The translations under genes were made by a program, and so were the position numbers. A DNA stretch of 59,191 nucleotides from a virus. The notes under the pieces are model-generated. The model saw only the letters and a program-made list of their open reading frames with translations. It ran no database searches and was not told where the DNA came from. The stretch lies in IMG/VR virus record IMGVR_UViG_3300042889_001673, positions 1-59,191 of that record. One strand, written 5' to 3'. Numbering within the stretch: position 1 is the first letter of the stretch; each line of letters starts with the position of its first letter. Positions 9,566 to 18,912 of the stretch are shown here, piece by piece.

Positions 9566-9808
9566 ATGTTAAAAATAGTAGAAATAGCTAAAGCATGGAT
9601 TGCGGCTGCAAATCCAACACCCGAACAAAAAGCACTAGCTGAAGAGCGTGCTGCTATATGTGGGGAATGTCCCCATAGAAACAATAGTTGGTATGTTAAA
9701 GACAATAAAGACATATGGACTTGCGGATTATGTGGATGTCCACTTAGCAAGAAATTGTTTACCCCTGCTGGTCCCGATGCATGTCCCGATAAAAGATGGA
9801 AGAAATAA
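9566..9808 (+). CDS. Small Cys-rich zinc-binding protein
   Basis: The 80-residue protein has six Cys: C32, C35, C53, C56, C58 and C73, in the order CGECPHR, TCGLCGCPL and DACPDKRW. This fits a two-site zinc knuckle or ribbon. Such small Cys-rich proteins recur before tail genes in T4-like phages of this kind, but their role is unknown. The start codon directly follows the previous stop. Confidence 0.65.
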   Translation: MLKIVEIAKAWIAAANPTPEQKALAEERAAICGECPHRNNSWYVKDNKDIWTCGLCGCPLSKKLFTPAGPDACPDKRWKK

Positions 9809-9823
9809 AATAAAATAAAGACT

Positions 9824-10099
9824 ATGTCAGAATCAATAAAACAGCTAACAGCTGAAGAACTACAAAGCATTAAAGATCTACAACAACAATACAATAAATT
9901 TGTATTTGAATTGGGTAGCATTGAAGCACAACTACAAGCGTTACTAGCTCAAAAGACACGTATCGAAACCGAAAAAGACAATATCGTTAGCGATATTACT
10001 AAATTAGGTGATAGAGAAAGAGAAGTAGTAACAGCACTACAAGAAAAATATGGCGTAGGGAACATTAATCCCGAGAGTGGTGAAATTACAGCATTTTAA
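9824..10099 (+). CDS. Small coiled-coil protein
   Basis: The 91-residue protein is helical for residues ~1-70, with heptad-like spacing and Gln/Glu/Lys richness (LQQQYNKFVFELGSIEAQLQALLAQK), followed by a short conserved-looking tail (YGVGNINPESGEITAF). Tail-end motifs of this type occur in small phage proteins of unknown role near tail and replication genes. No enzyme motif is seen. Confidence 0.6.
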   Translation: MSESIKQLTAEELQSIKDLQQQYNKFVFELGSIEAQLQALLAQKTRIETEKDNIVSDITKLGDREREVVTALQEKYGVGNINPESGEITAF

Positions 10100-10132
10100 T
10101 TAAAGGATCTCTGCGTTTTGTATGGTTTTATG

Positions 10133-10142
10133 GATATTTATT
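10133..10142 (+). promoter_or_regulatory. TATTTAT promoter-like motif
   Basis: GATATTTATT lies 43 bases before the tail sheath start. Confidence 0.45.
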
Positions 10143-10184
10143 GCTAGGTAATCCTAATAATAAAAATTTAAACAATTATACACA

Positions 10185-11885
10185 ATGTCAGAGATCATTC
10201 TTTCTCCTGGAGTATTCCAGATCGAATCAGACCAAAGTCTATACACACAAGCACCACAAGTACTTGGAGCTGCTATAGTAGGTCCAACTGTAAGTGGTCG
10301 TCCATTCGTACCAACTTACGTTACTACATACAGTCAATACTTATCACTATTTGGTGATGTATTTAAAAGTGGTAGTTACTATTACGAATATTTCACATCA
10401 CAAGCAGCAAGAGAATACTTTGCTAATGGTGGTCAAACATTGTTAGTTACTAGAATCGTTAGCGGTTCAGCTAATATTGGTACTTATGCGTCTTCTCCTG
10501 TATCAGCTAGTGTAAATACTTCATTTGAACTTGAAACATTAGCTTGGGGTAACCAAATGAATAGTGTAAGTGCGGAAGTTAGTGGCGCTTTAGCTAGTGG
10601 ATCAGCATATAATGTACGTTGGGAAGTAACTAACGTAAATACTGGCAGCAATGGTGGTACATTTACAATCGTAGTACGTCGTGGTGATGATAATCAAGCA
10701 CAAAAAAATATCTTAGAAACATGGGCAAACGTAAGTTTAGATCCAATGTTACCTAACTATATCTCTCGCGTTATTGGTGATTTAAAACCAGTATATGATG
10801 TTACTAATCAATTTGTAAATTTTTCAGGAAGTTTCTCAAACGCATCACAATACGTTCGTGTAAAATCAGTTACTACACCAAATGCAGATTCAATTGATAA
10901 TAATGGTAATTTCAAATCAGCTTCATATGCTCTTACTTTACCGTTAGTAGCAAGTGGTTCATTTAGTGGAGGAGTAGCTGACACATCAGCAACTAAACTA
11001 ATGAATGAAGATATTACAATTACAAACATTCAAGGTTTCCATCCAGATGACTATAATTTAGCATTTAATTTATTAACAAATAAAGATGAATATCAATTTA
11101 ATGTATTAATGGCACCAGGTGTTGGTTTAGATACAGCAGCGGCCGATAATATGATTTCAGTATGTGAAGGTAGAGGAGATGCAATTGCAATTACAGATGC
11201 TGGTAAATACAGTACTTCAATTGCAGGCGCAACTACAAACGCATCAGGTTTATCAAGCAACTACGCCGCAACTTACTACCCTTGGATTCAATTATTTTCT
11301 AATAACTTAGGTAGAGTAATATGGTGTCCTCCATCAACAGTAATTGGTGGTGTATTAGCATTCAACGACCAAGTAGGTGCTGAATGGTTTGCCCCAGCAG
11401 GTTTAAACAGAGGTGGTGTTCCATCAGTAATACGTGCAGAACGTAGATTACAACAAACAGACAGAGATACATTATACACAGGAAACGTTAACCCATTAGC
11501 TACATTCCCAGGAACTGGAGTTTGTGTTTGGGGTCAGAAAACATTACAACGTAAACCAACAGCATTAGATCGCGTAAACGTTCGTCGTTTATTGATTGCG
11601 TTGAAAGAATACATTGGTGGTGTTTCACGTAACTTGGTATTTGAACAAAATACAACTGTAACAAGAAATAGTTTCTTAGCTAGAGTTAATCCATACTTAG
11701 AATCAGTAGTACAACGTCAAGGTTTGTATGCTTACAAAGTAGTAATGGATGATACAAATAACACAGCTGATGTAGTAGATCGTAACCAATTGGTAGGTCA
11801 AATCTATATTCAACCAACAAAAACTGCTGAGTTTATTATCTTGAATTTCAACATATTACCAACTGGCGCTACATTCCCTGCATAG
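10185..11885 (+). CDS. gp18: Tail sheath protein (gp18-like)
   Basis: This is the contractile tail sheath, a 566-residue protein that polymerises around the tail tube and contracts to drive it through the host envelope. Supporting signs are the N-terminal SPGVFQIESDQS entry with AIVGPTVSGRPF, the inserted variable region, the conserved C-terminal core (ERRLQQTDRDTLY, VNVRRLLIALKEYIGG, FLARVNPYLESVVQRQGLY) and the terminal EFIILNFNILPTGATF, typical of the family. It is directly followed by the tube gene, as in T4. It is preceded by a promoter-like motif, as expected for a highly expressed late gene. Confidence 0.95.
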   Translation: MSEIILSPGVFQIESDQSLYTQAPQVLGAAIVGPTVSGRPFVPTYVTTYSQYLSLFGDVFKSGSYYYEYFTSQAAREYFANGGQTLLVTRIVSGSANIGTYASSPVSASVNTSFELETLAWGNQMNSVSAEVSGALASGSAYNVRWEVTNVNTGSNGGTFTIVVRRGDDNQAQKNILETWANVSLDPMLPNYISRVIGDLKPVYDVTNQFVNFSGSFSNASQYVRVKSVTTPNADSIDNNGNFKSASYALTLPLVASGSFSGGVADTSATKLMNEDITITNIQGFHPDDYNLAFNLLTNKDEYQFNVLMAPGVGLDTAAADNMISVCEGRGDAIAITDAGKYSTSIAGATTNASGLSSNYAATYYPWIQLFSNNLGRVIWCPPSTVIGGVLAFNDQVGAEWFAPAGLNRGGVPSVIRAERRLQQTDRDTLYTGNVNPLATFPGTGVCVWGQKTLQRKPTALDRVNVRRLLIALKEYIGGVSRNLVFEQNTTVTRNSFLARVNPYLESVVQRQGLYAYKVVMDDTNNTADVVDRNQLVGQIYIQPTKTAEFIILNFNILPTGATFPA

Positions 11886-11900
11886 GGGATGTAGTTCTTT

Positions 11901-11910
11901 AATATTTATT
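11901..11910 (+). promoter_or_regulatory. TATTTAT promoter-like motif
   Basis: AATATTTATT lies 25 bases before the tail tube start, giving the tube its own candidate promoter between sheath and tube. Confidence 0.5.
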
Positions 11911-11934
11911 AATAGATAAAAAACACAACATAAA

Positions 11935-12423
11935 ATGGCAGTATTAAATCCAAATGAAATCATGTTTACAGCGTTTGAACCTAAGGTTGCAAATCGCTTT
12001 ATCATGTATATAGACGGTATTCCCGCATACTTAATTAAGAAAGCTAATGCTCCTGGATTTGATGCCGGTGAGATCACATTAGATCACATCAACGTTTACC
12101 GTAAAATTAAGGGTAAAGTTAAATGGAACGACATAACAATGGAATTATATGATCCAATCACTCCAAGTGGTGCACAATCTGTAATGGAATGGGCTCGTTT
12201 GGCACATGAATCAGTAACAGGTCGTGATGGTTATTCTGATTTCTACAAGAAAGATCTTACATTAAACGTTTTAGGACCAGTAGGCGATATCGTTGGAGAG
12301 TGGATTATCAAAGGAGCTTATGTTAAAACAGCTACATTTGGTGATTATGATTGGGCTTCTGGTGATGCAGCTATTTCACTTAGTGTAACAGTTGCTATGG
12401 ATTATTGCGTATTGAATTTCTAG
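11935..12423 (+). CDS. gp19: Tail tube protein (gp19-like)
   Basis: This 162-residue protein forms the rigid inner tube of the contractile tail. It has the normal length for the gp19 family and the expected features: FEPKVANRFIMYIDGIPAYLIKKANAPGF at the start, the GKVKWNDITMELYDPI strand pair, and the basic-aromatic end with YDWASGDAAISLSVTVAMDYC. It sits next to the sheath gene and is followed by a terminator hairpin, so the sheath-tube unit is bounded. Confidence 0.95.
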   Translation: MAVLNPNEIMFTAFEPKVANRFIMYIDGIPAYLIKKANAPGFDAGEITLDHINVYRKIKGKVKWNDITMELYDPITPSGAQSVMEWARLAHESVTGRDGYSDFYKKDLTLNVLGPVGDIVGEWIIKGAYVKTATFGDYDWASGDAAISLSVTVAMDYCVLNF

Positions 12424-12442
12424 AATCTTATACAATTTTAAG

Positions 12443-12477
12443 AAAAGCGTTTACCTATTTGGTAAGCGCTTTCTTTC
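12443..12477 (+). terminator. Rho-independent terminator after tail tube gene
   Basis: AAAGCGTTTACC pairs with GGTAAGCGCTTT (12 bp with one G-U pair, loop TATTT), followed by a T-rich tract (TTTCTTTC). A promoter-like motif starts right after it. Confidence 0.8.
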
Positions 12478-12480
12478 TGC

Positions 12481-12492
12481 ATATATTTATAT
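12481..12492 (+). promoter_or_regulatory. TATTTAT promoter-like motif
   Basis: ATATATTTATAT follows the terminator and lies 25 bases before the start at 12516. Confidence 0.55.
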
Positions 12493-12515
12493 ACGAACAA
12501 AAATAAAATAAGTTT

Positions 12516-13274
12516 ATGGCTGAATTGAATTTACCAACAGAAATAGTTACATTACCATCAAAAGGTTTATTGTATCCTAAAGAATCACCACTTTCCAAAG
12601 GTGAAATTTCTATGAAATATATGACGGCTAAGGAAGAAGATATCCTTACCAACAGTAATTTCATTCGTCAAGGTACAGTAATAGATAAACTATTGCAAGC
12701 ACTAATCGTTACAAAAATCAACTACGATGAATTATTAATCGGCGATAAAAATGCTATACTTATCGCAGCTCGCATACTTGGATATGGTGCTGATTATTCG
12801 TTTAAATATACCAACGAACGCGGACAAGAAACAGAAATAAGTGTTGATTTATCAACATTAGATGAAAAACCAATAGACGAATCTTTATTTACAGCTGGTG
12901 TAAATGATTTTACTTTTAGTTTACCTAAATCAAGTAATACTATTACGTTTAAGTTATTAACACATGGTGATGAAAAGAAAATTGAAGCTGAAATTAAAGG
13001 ATTACAAAAAATTAATCCAAACAGTTCATCCGATGTAACAACTCGTATGAAATATATGATTACATCTATTAATGGTGATAGAGAAGCAAAAGCAGTACGC
13101 GATTTTGTAGATAATTACCTATTAGCACCAGACGCTAGAGCATTACGCGAATATTATAGCAAAGTACAACCAGATATTAACCTTAAGTTTATGCCTGACG
13201 ATGAAAATTATACAGGGGAGGGTATAGCGATTCCAATTTCGCTTAACTTTTTTTGGCCTGACTCCGGAGTATAG
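12516..13274 (+). CDS. gp26: Baseplate assembly protein, gp26-like (zero-frame product)
   Basis: This 252-residue protein belongs to the T4 gp26-like baseplate hub assembly family. It starts with the hallmark LPTEIVTLPSKGLLYP, then YMTAKEEDIL and a helical core. It ends IPISLNFFWPDSGV at 13274. In tail operons this slot, between tube and tape measure, usually holds assembly chaperones made in two forms by ribosomal frameshifting. Here the zero frame ends just after seven T bases, and a second frame without a start codon continues (see the next entry). A short leader with a promoter-like motif precedes it. Confidence 0.8.
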   Translation: MAELNLPTEIVTLPSKGLLYPKESPLSKGEISMKYMTAKEEDILTNSNFIRQGTVIDKLLQALIVTKINYDELLIGDKNAILIAARILGYGADYSFKYTNERGQETEISVDLSTLDEKPIDESLFTAGVNDFTFSLPKSSNTITFKLLTHGDEKKIEAEIKGLQKINPNSSSDVTTRMKYMITSINGDREAKAVRDFVDNYLLAPDARALREYYSKVQPDINLKFMPDDENYTGEGIAIPISLNFFWPDSGV

Positions 13275-13524
13275 ACCACATCTATTCAAACAAATACATG
13301 AAATTGTATTTCATGGTGGTGGAGGTTATGATTGGGAAACCGTTTATAATATGCCACTATGGTTGCGTCGTACTACATTTAATCTGTTAAATGAACATTT
13401 CACTAAACAGAATGAAGATGCTGAAAAGCAACAAAATATGCTAAAAAATAATAAATCTAGCAAAGATATAGTACGTCCCAACATTGCTAATCCAACATAT
13501 ACCGCGAAGGTCCCACGAAAGTAG
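13248..13524 (+). CDS. Frameshift extension of gp26-like protein (gp51-like end)
   Basis: From 13255 the +1 frame encodes 89 residues (GLTPEYRPHLFKQIHEIVFH, then YDWETVYNMPLWLRRTTF) and ends with TAG at 13522-13524. The VYNMPxWLRR core looks like the gp51/T-type partner found next to gp26-like genes. The frame is open from 13228 but has no ATG, GTG or TTG until 13351, which is inside the conserved core. It is therefore probably reached by a ribosomal shift at AAC-TTT-TTT-TGG (T-run 13248-13254): +1 or -2 gives a 340-residue-class fusion with the upstream frame. Loss of one T in sequencing would create the same picture and cannot be excluded. Confidence 0.7.
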
Positions 13525-13535
13525 GACCTTCCTTT
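13506..13535 (+). terminator. Terminator hairpin before tape-measure gene
   Basis: GAAGGTCC pairs with GGACCTTC. The inner part AC-GAAA-GT forms a GNRA-type tetraloop, and CTTTATA follows. It overlaps the stop codon of the frameshift frame. Confidence 0.65.
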
Positions 13536-13544
13536 ATATTTATA
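13535..13544 (+). promoter_or_regulatory. TATTTAT promoter-like motif
   Basis: TATATTTATA lies directly after the terminator hairpin and 18 bases before the tape-measure start. Confidence 0.55.
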
Positions 13545-13561
13545 CTATATACTAATACAAT

Positions 13562-15829
13562 ATGCCCGATCAATTAACACCCGAAGAAGAACAGAAACGA
13601 CTTGATATCATCCAAAAACAGGGTGTTGCTGTTAAAGACTTAGCTAGTACATACGAAAAATTAGAAAAAACTTTAGGAAGATTAACAGCAGAAGAAAAGG
13701 AGTCGTTAGATGTTGCAAAAGAATTACAAAGAGCATCAGTTAATCTTGAAAAAAGTGTACAAAATAGACTAGACAGATCAGGTTCAATTAAAAGTTTAGA
13801 AACATCTTTAAATCAATTAATAAAAGATCAAACACAAACATTAGCTACTCAAGCAAGTGTTACTGCTAAATTAGATAGTGATAGAGCTAAAGCAAATGCT
13901 TTATCTGCACAAGCCGCTGAAGCTGAAATTCGACAAAAAACCTCATTAAATACATTATTAGGAAAAACAGATGCCGCAATAAGACGAAGAAATAAAGCCG
14001 AAGATGAGGGTAATTCTAATCTTGTTGAACAACTAGAAACAGAAATTAGAGAAAATCAAAATATAATAGATCAAAACCAAAAAGATTTAAAATTAATAAT
14101 TCAAAAAAAAGATGCACAAGAGGCCTTAGTTAAGCAAATTGATCTAGCTAAACAAGCTCATGAAAATTTAATAGAACAACAAAAAGAAGAAATAGCTTTA
14201 GCAAAACAGGAATTAAAAATAAGAAATGGTATTGCTATGTTGGATTATGTAAATGAAAAATTCAGCACAAAGAAGATAGCTGAAATGTTTACTTTAGTAG
14301 GTCTATTTAAATTAATACTAGATTCAGCTTTACGTTTCAATGAAGTATCAGTAAAAACAAGTAAAAGTTTAGGGTATGGAGCCGATAATGCTGATAGAGT
14401 AACATCTAATTTAGTAGAAATAGCTCAAAACTCAAATAATATAAATGTTACCCTAAAAAGTGCAGGAGAGGCAATGAGCCAATTGAATGAGGCAACAGGA
14501 GGAGTAGCAGAATATTCAGCAGATGTCTTAAAGACACAAATAATGTTAACTAAGCAGTTAGGATTATCTGGAGAGGAAGCAGCCGGTATTTATAAATTCT
14601 CAGTATTAACGGGTAAATCATCGGAAAAAGTTAATGACGAGATGGTAGCTGCTTTTGTTAATACTAGAAATGCAGTTAAAGGGTCAGCAGATTTTAAAAC
14701 AACAATGGCCGCCGCTTCTAAAGTGTCAGGTCAGTTATCAGCAAACTTACAAAATAATCCCGGATTAATAACTAAAGCAGTTGTACAAGCACAAGCATTA
14801 GGTACTTCATTAGAACAAACAGCTGCTCAAGGTGCTTCTCTTTTAAATTTTGAATCATCTATTAGTAAAGAATTAGATGCTGAATTATTAACTGGTAAGC
14901 AGTTAAATCTTGAAAAAGCAAGAGCAGCCGCATTATCGGGTGACCAAATAACATTAGCAGAAGAATTAAATAAGAATGTAGGTACGTTATCTGACTACCA
15001 AAAAATGAATGTACTACAGCAAAATGCATTGGCGGATGCTGTAGGTTTAACTGCAGATCAATTATCAGATCAATTAAGAAAACAAAAAATAGCAACAGAA
15101 CAAGGTAAATCATTAGCACAAATTACTAAAGAAGAAGCACTTGAAGCTGAAAATAGGCAAGCAATACAAGATAAATTTAATGCCGCTATAGAAAAATTAC
15201 AAGACTTTATTGGGAATTTAGTAGCAGGTCCTCTTGGAAAAATGTTAGAAATAATAAGTAATATATTACCTCTTGTAACAAGTATAGGAGCAGTATTCTT
15301 AGCAATTACAGCGGCTCAAAAGTTAGGAGCAATGTATGAATCTCTTAAATTAGGATTTTTAGTAGCGGGAGAAGCAGCACTTGCTGGACAATTAACAACA
15401 CAAGGAGCTCTTAACATAGCAAAAGGAAAAGATTTAGCAACATCAATAGGTATAGCAGCCGCATGGGTAGTTGCTAATCCTTTTAAAGCAATATTAGGAT
15501 TAGCTTTAGCCGCTGGAGTAGGAGCATTAATATATAGCCAAATGGATGATGGTATGATAGGTCCAGGTGGAGAAACAATAGTATCTGGTCCAAAAGGTTC
15601 TATTCAATTAAATAAAGAGGATTCAATAGTAGCAGGTACTGATTTATTTGGTGGAAATAAAGGCGGCGAATCAATGCAAGGTCCATCAATAGATCTAACA
15701 CCAATGATAATGGCTATAAACGCCGTTAAAACATCAATAGATCGCCTATACGGTAAAGATTCATCAGTTCACATGGATGGTAAAAAAGTAGGTACCACAT
15801 TAGCTCAAGGTTCACATAAAGTAGCATAA
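13562..15829 (+). CDS. Tail tape-measure protein
   Basis: This 755-residue protein sets tail length and travels down the tube at injection. The first ~230 residues are long coiled coil rich in Glu, Lys and Gln. A helical middle follows, then a hydrophobic stretch at about residues 555-660 (LEIISNILPLVTSIGAVFLAI, later AILGLALAAGVGALIY), as expected for the membrane-inserting part of tape measures. The C-terminus has IGPGGETIVSGPKGSIQLNK and DSIVAGTDL, a tape-measure ending often seen in phages. Its place between the gp26/51-like genes and the baseplate genes is the T4 gp29 slot. It lies alone between a terminator with promoter motif and the next promoter motif. Confidence 0.85.
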   Translation: MPDQLTPEEEQKRLDIIQKQGVAVKDLASTYEKLEKTLGRLTAEEKESLDVAKELQRASVNLEKSVQNRLDRSGSIKSLETSLNQLIKDQTQTLATQASVTAKLDSDRAKANALSAQAAEAEIRQKTSLNTLLGKTDAAIRRRNKAEDEGNSNLVEQLETEIRENQNIIDQNQKDLKLIIQKKDAQEALVKQIDLAKQAHENLIEQQKEEIALAKQELKIRNGIAMLDYVNEKFSTKKIAEMFTLVGLFKLILDSALRFNEVSVKTSKSLGYGADNADRVTSNLVEIAQNSNNINVTLKSAGEAMSQLNEATGGVAEYSADVLKTQIMLTKQLGLSGEEAAGIYKFSVLTGKSSEKVNDEMVAAFVNTRNAVKGSADFKTTMAAASKVSGQLSANLQNNPGLITKAVVQAQALGTSLEQTAAQGASLLNFESSISKELDAELLTGKQLNLEKARAAALSGDQITLAEELNKNVGTLSDYQKMNVLQQNALADAVGLTADQLSDQLRKQKIATEQGKSLAQITKEEALEAENRQAIQDKFNAAIEKLQDFIGNLVAGPLGKMLEIISNILPLVTSIGAVFLAITAAQKLGAMYESLKLGFLVAGEAALAGQLTTQGALNIAKGKDLATSIGIAAAWVVANPFKAILGLALAAGVGALIYSQMDDGMIGPGGETIVSGPKGSIQLNKEDSIVAGTDLFGGNKGGESMQGPSIDLTPMIMAINAVKTSIDRLYGKDSSVHMDGKKVGTTLAQGSHKVA

Positions 15830-15835
15830 TACTTT

Positions 15836-15846
15836 AATATTTATAT
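15836..15846 (+). promoter_or_regulatory. TATTTAT promoter-like motif
   Basis: AATATTTATAT lies 24 bases before the start at 15869 and would serve the baseplate block. Confidence 0.5.
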
Positions 15847-15868
15847 CAAACAATAAAACAATATAATC

Positions 15869-16210
15869 ATGCCAATAATTGACCAATTATCAAAAAGCAC
15901 TTTAAGCTTAGTAGGTAACGGATTTAACGCACAACCAAATAGTGCTGCTTGGGGATACATAGATGCCTCATCAAATTTAGACCCAGCTGCTAGTAACTTA
16001 CAAAATACATACTCTGTAGATAGTATACCTAACGTTAGATTAAAAGATTTCAACAAAAACGGCGTAACTACAGTTAAAGCTGAATCTAGATTAGACGAAT
16101 TAGATCCTAACGCTCCAAAATTACAACCAAGAGGAGTAGTATCTCAAGCATACAAATCAAAAACAGGTCTTACATATAAAGACTTAGGACCAGCAGGCGG
16201 ACGTTACTAA
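15869..16210 (+). CDS. Hypothetical tail/baseplate protein
   Basis: The 113-residue protein has a Pro/Asn-rich, low-helix composition and ends YKDLGPAGGRY. I know no family for it. It is the first gene of the baseplate block, 10 bases before the next start, and likely a minor tail protein by position. No catalytic motif is seen. Confidence 0.6.
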   Translation: MPIIDQLSKSTLSLVGNGFNAQPNSAAWGYIDASSNLDPAASNLQNTYSVDSIPNVRLKDFNKNGVTTVKAESRLDELDPNAPKLQPRGVVSQAYKSKTGLTYKDLGPAGGRY

Positions 16211-16220
16211 TACTATATAA

Positions 16221-18602
16221 ATGGGTTCGTTATTAAAACTAAAAACAGATCTTAAATCCATTAAGTACGGTCACGATCGTGCTGATGGAGGAAGTAGTGG
16301 GCAACCATATATTAAAACTGACATCAACACTGTTGATAGAGGTATTAATAGGCTGAGATTTGGTAACTTCGACGAGGGATTAGTTAGAGGTGGAGTTATA
16401 GGCATGTTAAATTCATCAATTACTGATACGCTTCGTATTGGTAAATTTCTAACTGATACTCCAAAAGGTCCGTTATTCATTGTAAAGCAAGTTGGCTTAC
16501 AATTATCTAATCCACGTTTAGAATCAAAAGAAGTAAAAACAAATCGTTCTACTACTGGTGGAGGATTCATTACTAATGCTATTAACTTTGTAGCTAACGT
16601 AGCAGGTAAAATAGAAAATGCAGTAGGACCTACCCGCATTTACAACCTTGGTATTAATACATTAGCACAAGTACCTCTTAATGGTATTGGTGGTCATATT
16701 GTAAGACATGGTTTCTTACCTACGTCTGATCCAAATAAATACTACTCAGCCGTAGTTACACACAACAATGAAAATGGTACTAACAGATTAGAATTATTAG
16801 CTACTAAATTTCAACTTGGAGATAAAAAGACTAACCTTACTATAAGTAAAGATAAGATTAAATTACTTAATACTATTACAGATATTATAGGTAAATTTAC
16901 TGGAATTACTATTCCTGCTTTAAAACCTACTCAACTTACTATATCTAACTATATAGGAGGTCCTGGTTCGGTTTATGGTATTGGTAATACTCTTATTAGT
17001 AGAACTACTTTTACTGAAGATAAGTTTAAAGTTGACTTAGCCTTAAAACAAAGTAAGGCATTTTCCGGAAAAACAAGGGATAATAAAGGAGATCCTCAAG
17101 AAATAAAACAAATAGATAGATTCTTTGGAGTATCTAATATAGTTTCCTCCTCTTTATCAACATATTCCTTTGATCCATCAACTAAAAAAGGACCTATATC
17201 TAATAATGATAATAATATCCCAACAACGTTAAATGATAATCTAGCTAAGGAAAAGGATAAATTTATATTCCATCAACGCCCAGCGGATTTACCTACAGTA
17301 TCCAATGTTAGAGATATATCACTAAATGGTCCTTCAACATTTCCTGGAGCTTATACTAGAGAGGGTGATAAAACAAGTAATGTTCAAGTTTCATCTCCTA
17401 CATTAGTTTATGGTAGAGATTATAATAATATTAATACAAAGGTAGAAAATTTATCTTCTTCTTCACCTAATTTAGGAATATACACAAAAATAATTCATAA
17501 AACAGAAGATAATATAGGCAACCAACTTTTATATCCAACATCCCTTAAATCTCCAAAATACAAGAATAGCTACGGCCAGACTATTACTTTAAAAGGTAAA
17601 TGGACGACACTAACGCGTGAAACTAGAGTTGGTGCTGGAAGAAAAGATGAAGCTACTTTAACACCTATATTTGAAGATGAAATGGGAAGTCTTGAGGATG
17701 ATACTCCAATTCTAGTTACCGATTCTTCATATCCATATCAAAAGAAACTAGCAACTATAAGAGATTTAGTTAAATTTAGAATACAAGCTATAGATACTCA
17801 CAATCCTATGGGTAAAGCCATGTGGATGATATTTAGAGCATACTTAACTGCCTTTTCAGATGGTGTAGATGCAACATGGAGTCCAATTAAATATGCTGGT
17901 AGAGGAGATCAATTCTATATATATGATGGATTTACTAGAAAAATGAGTGTTAGCTTTAAAGTAGCAGCATTATCGGCTGAAGAAATGGAGCCAATGTATC
18001 AAAAATTAAATTATTTAATGAGTAACTTAATGCCTGATTACTCAGACCAAGGAGGTACATTGGGGGTATTAATGAAAGGACCACTTGTTAGAATGACCAT
18101 AGGTAACTATATTGATGGCCAATTATGTAAATTAGATTCAGTATCATATACAATACCACAAGATTCACCTTGGGAAATATCATTAGCAAGTCAAGATGGA
18201 AAACCTCTTGAATTAAATTTACCACATATTATAGAAGTACAATTAAGCTTTACTCCTATTGGTTCTCAAACTAGAGATAAAAATAGATTGTCAAGAAAAA
18301 CAGATGGTACATCTCATATAGCTCAAAACTGGAATTCTACTGGGCCAAATAAAAATATTGGAGGAGCTGAAAGAGAATATATTTACAAAGAAGAAATTCC
18401 TTCTCCTGTACCTCCTTCTCCTGTGCCACCAACACCAGAACCAGCACCAGATCCCGATCCAGTAATAGTTCCACCTCCGCTTCCTATAGTAACGTCAGAT
18501 TTTACTGGAAGAGGAGCTACATTTGAACGTTCTCAAAACAAAGAATCTCGACTTAAATCAGCAGATGATATATCATTAGAACTCCAAAATAGATATAAAT
18601 AA
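16221..18602 (+). CDS. Large baseplate/tail structural protein
   Basis: The 793-residue protein has no catalytic motif. The N-terminal ~230 residues (GSLLKLKTDLKSIKYGHDRA, VRGGVIGMLNSSITDTLRIGKFL) and a C-terminal domain at about 495-680 (PMGKAMWMIFRAYLTAFSDG, YTIPQDSPWEISLA, LPHIIEVQLSFTPIG) look conserved. A low-complexity Asn/Ser middle lies between them. Residues ~725-760 form a Pro-rich linker (SPVPPSPVPPTPEPAPDPDP). The place between tape measure and gp53-like genes, together with its size, suggests a baseplate wedge or hub component. I cannot match it to one T4 protein. Confidence 0.65.
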   Translation: MGSLLKLKTDLKSIKYGHDRADGGSSGQPYIKTDINTVDRGINRLRFGNFDEGLVRGGVIGMLNSSITDTLRIGKFLTDTPKGPLFIVKQVGLQLSNPRLESKEVKTNRSTTGGGFITNAINFVANVAGKIENAVGPTRIYNLGINTLAQVPLNGIGGHIVRHGFLPTSDPNKYYSAVVTHNNENGTNRLELLATKFQLGDKKTNLTISKDKIKLLNTITDIIGKFTGITIPALKPTQLTISNYIGGPGSVYGIGNTLISRTTFTEDKFKVDLALKQSKAFSGKTRDNKGDPQEIKQIDRFFGVSNIVSSSLSTYSFDPSTKKGPISNNDNNIPTTLNDNLAKEKDKFIFHQRPADLPTVSNVRDISLNGPSTFPGAYTREGDKTSNVQVSSPTLVYGRDYNNINTKVENLSSSSPNLGIYTKIIHKTEDNIGNQLLYPTSLKSPKYKNSYGQTITLKGKWTTLTRETRVGAGRKDEATLTPIFEDEMGSLEDDTPILVTDSSYPYQKKLATIRDLVKFRIQAIDTHNPMGKAMWMIFRAYLTAFSDGVDATWSPIKYAGRGDQFYIYDGFTRKMSVSFKVAALSAEEMEPMYQKLNYLMSNLMPDYSDQGGTLGVLMKGPLVRMTIGNYIDGQLCKLDSVSYTIPQDSPWEISLASQDGKPLELNLPHIIEVQLSFTPIGSQTRDKNRLSRKTDGTSHIAQNWNSTGPNKNIGGAEREYIYKEEIPSPVPPSPVPPTPEPAPDPDPVIVPPPLPIVTSDFTGRGATFERSQNKESRLKSADDISLELQNRYK

Positions 18603-18908
18603 ATGACACGCTACGACAATACTACAATATTAAAAACATCGGATAATAAACCGTATTACAAGAGTAAAATTTACCCTACAATACCTTTATCTGAAAGTGA
18701 TGTGTATGTTATTACAACAATAGGAGACAGACTTGATTATATGGCTTATACTTATTATCGTGACTCGGAATTATATTGGATTATATCAATAGCAAACAAT
18801 AATGTAACTAAAGGTTCATTATTCCCAATACCCGGAACACAAATGAGGATACCATCTAATGTATCAAGTGTATTAAGTTTATTTAATAAATTCAATAAGG
18901 TGAAATAA
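18603..18908 (+). CDS. gp53: Baseplate wedge protein, gp53/LysM-like
   Basis: This 101-residue protein carries a LysM-like fold signature: VITTIGDRLDYMAYTYYRDS, LYWIISIANN, then SLFPIPGTQMRIP. This pattern (gDrld.lAyryYgds..WwiIa.aN, PG..lriP) is typical of the gp53 baseplate wedge family and of small LysM tail proteins that bind peptidoglycan or pin the tube to the wedge. The start codon directly follows the previous stop, and it overlaps the leader of the next gene, so these baseplate genes are co-translated. Confidence 0.8.
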   Translation: MTRYDNTTILKTSDNKPYYKSKIYPTIPLSESDVYVITTIGDRLDYMAYTYYRDSELYWIISIANNNVTKGSLFPIPGTQMRIPSNVSSVLSLFNKFNKVK

Positions 18909-18912
18909 TGTT

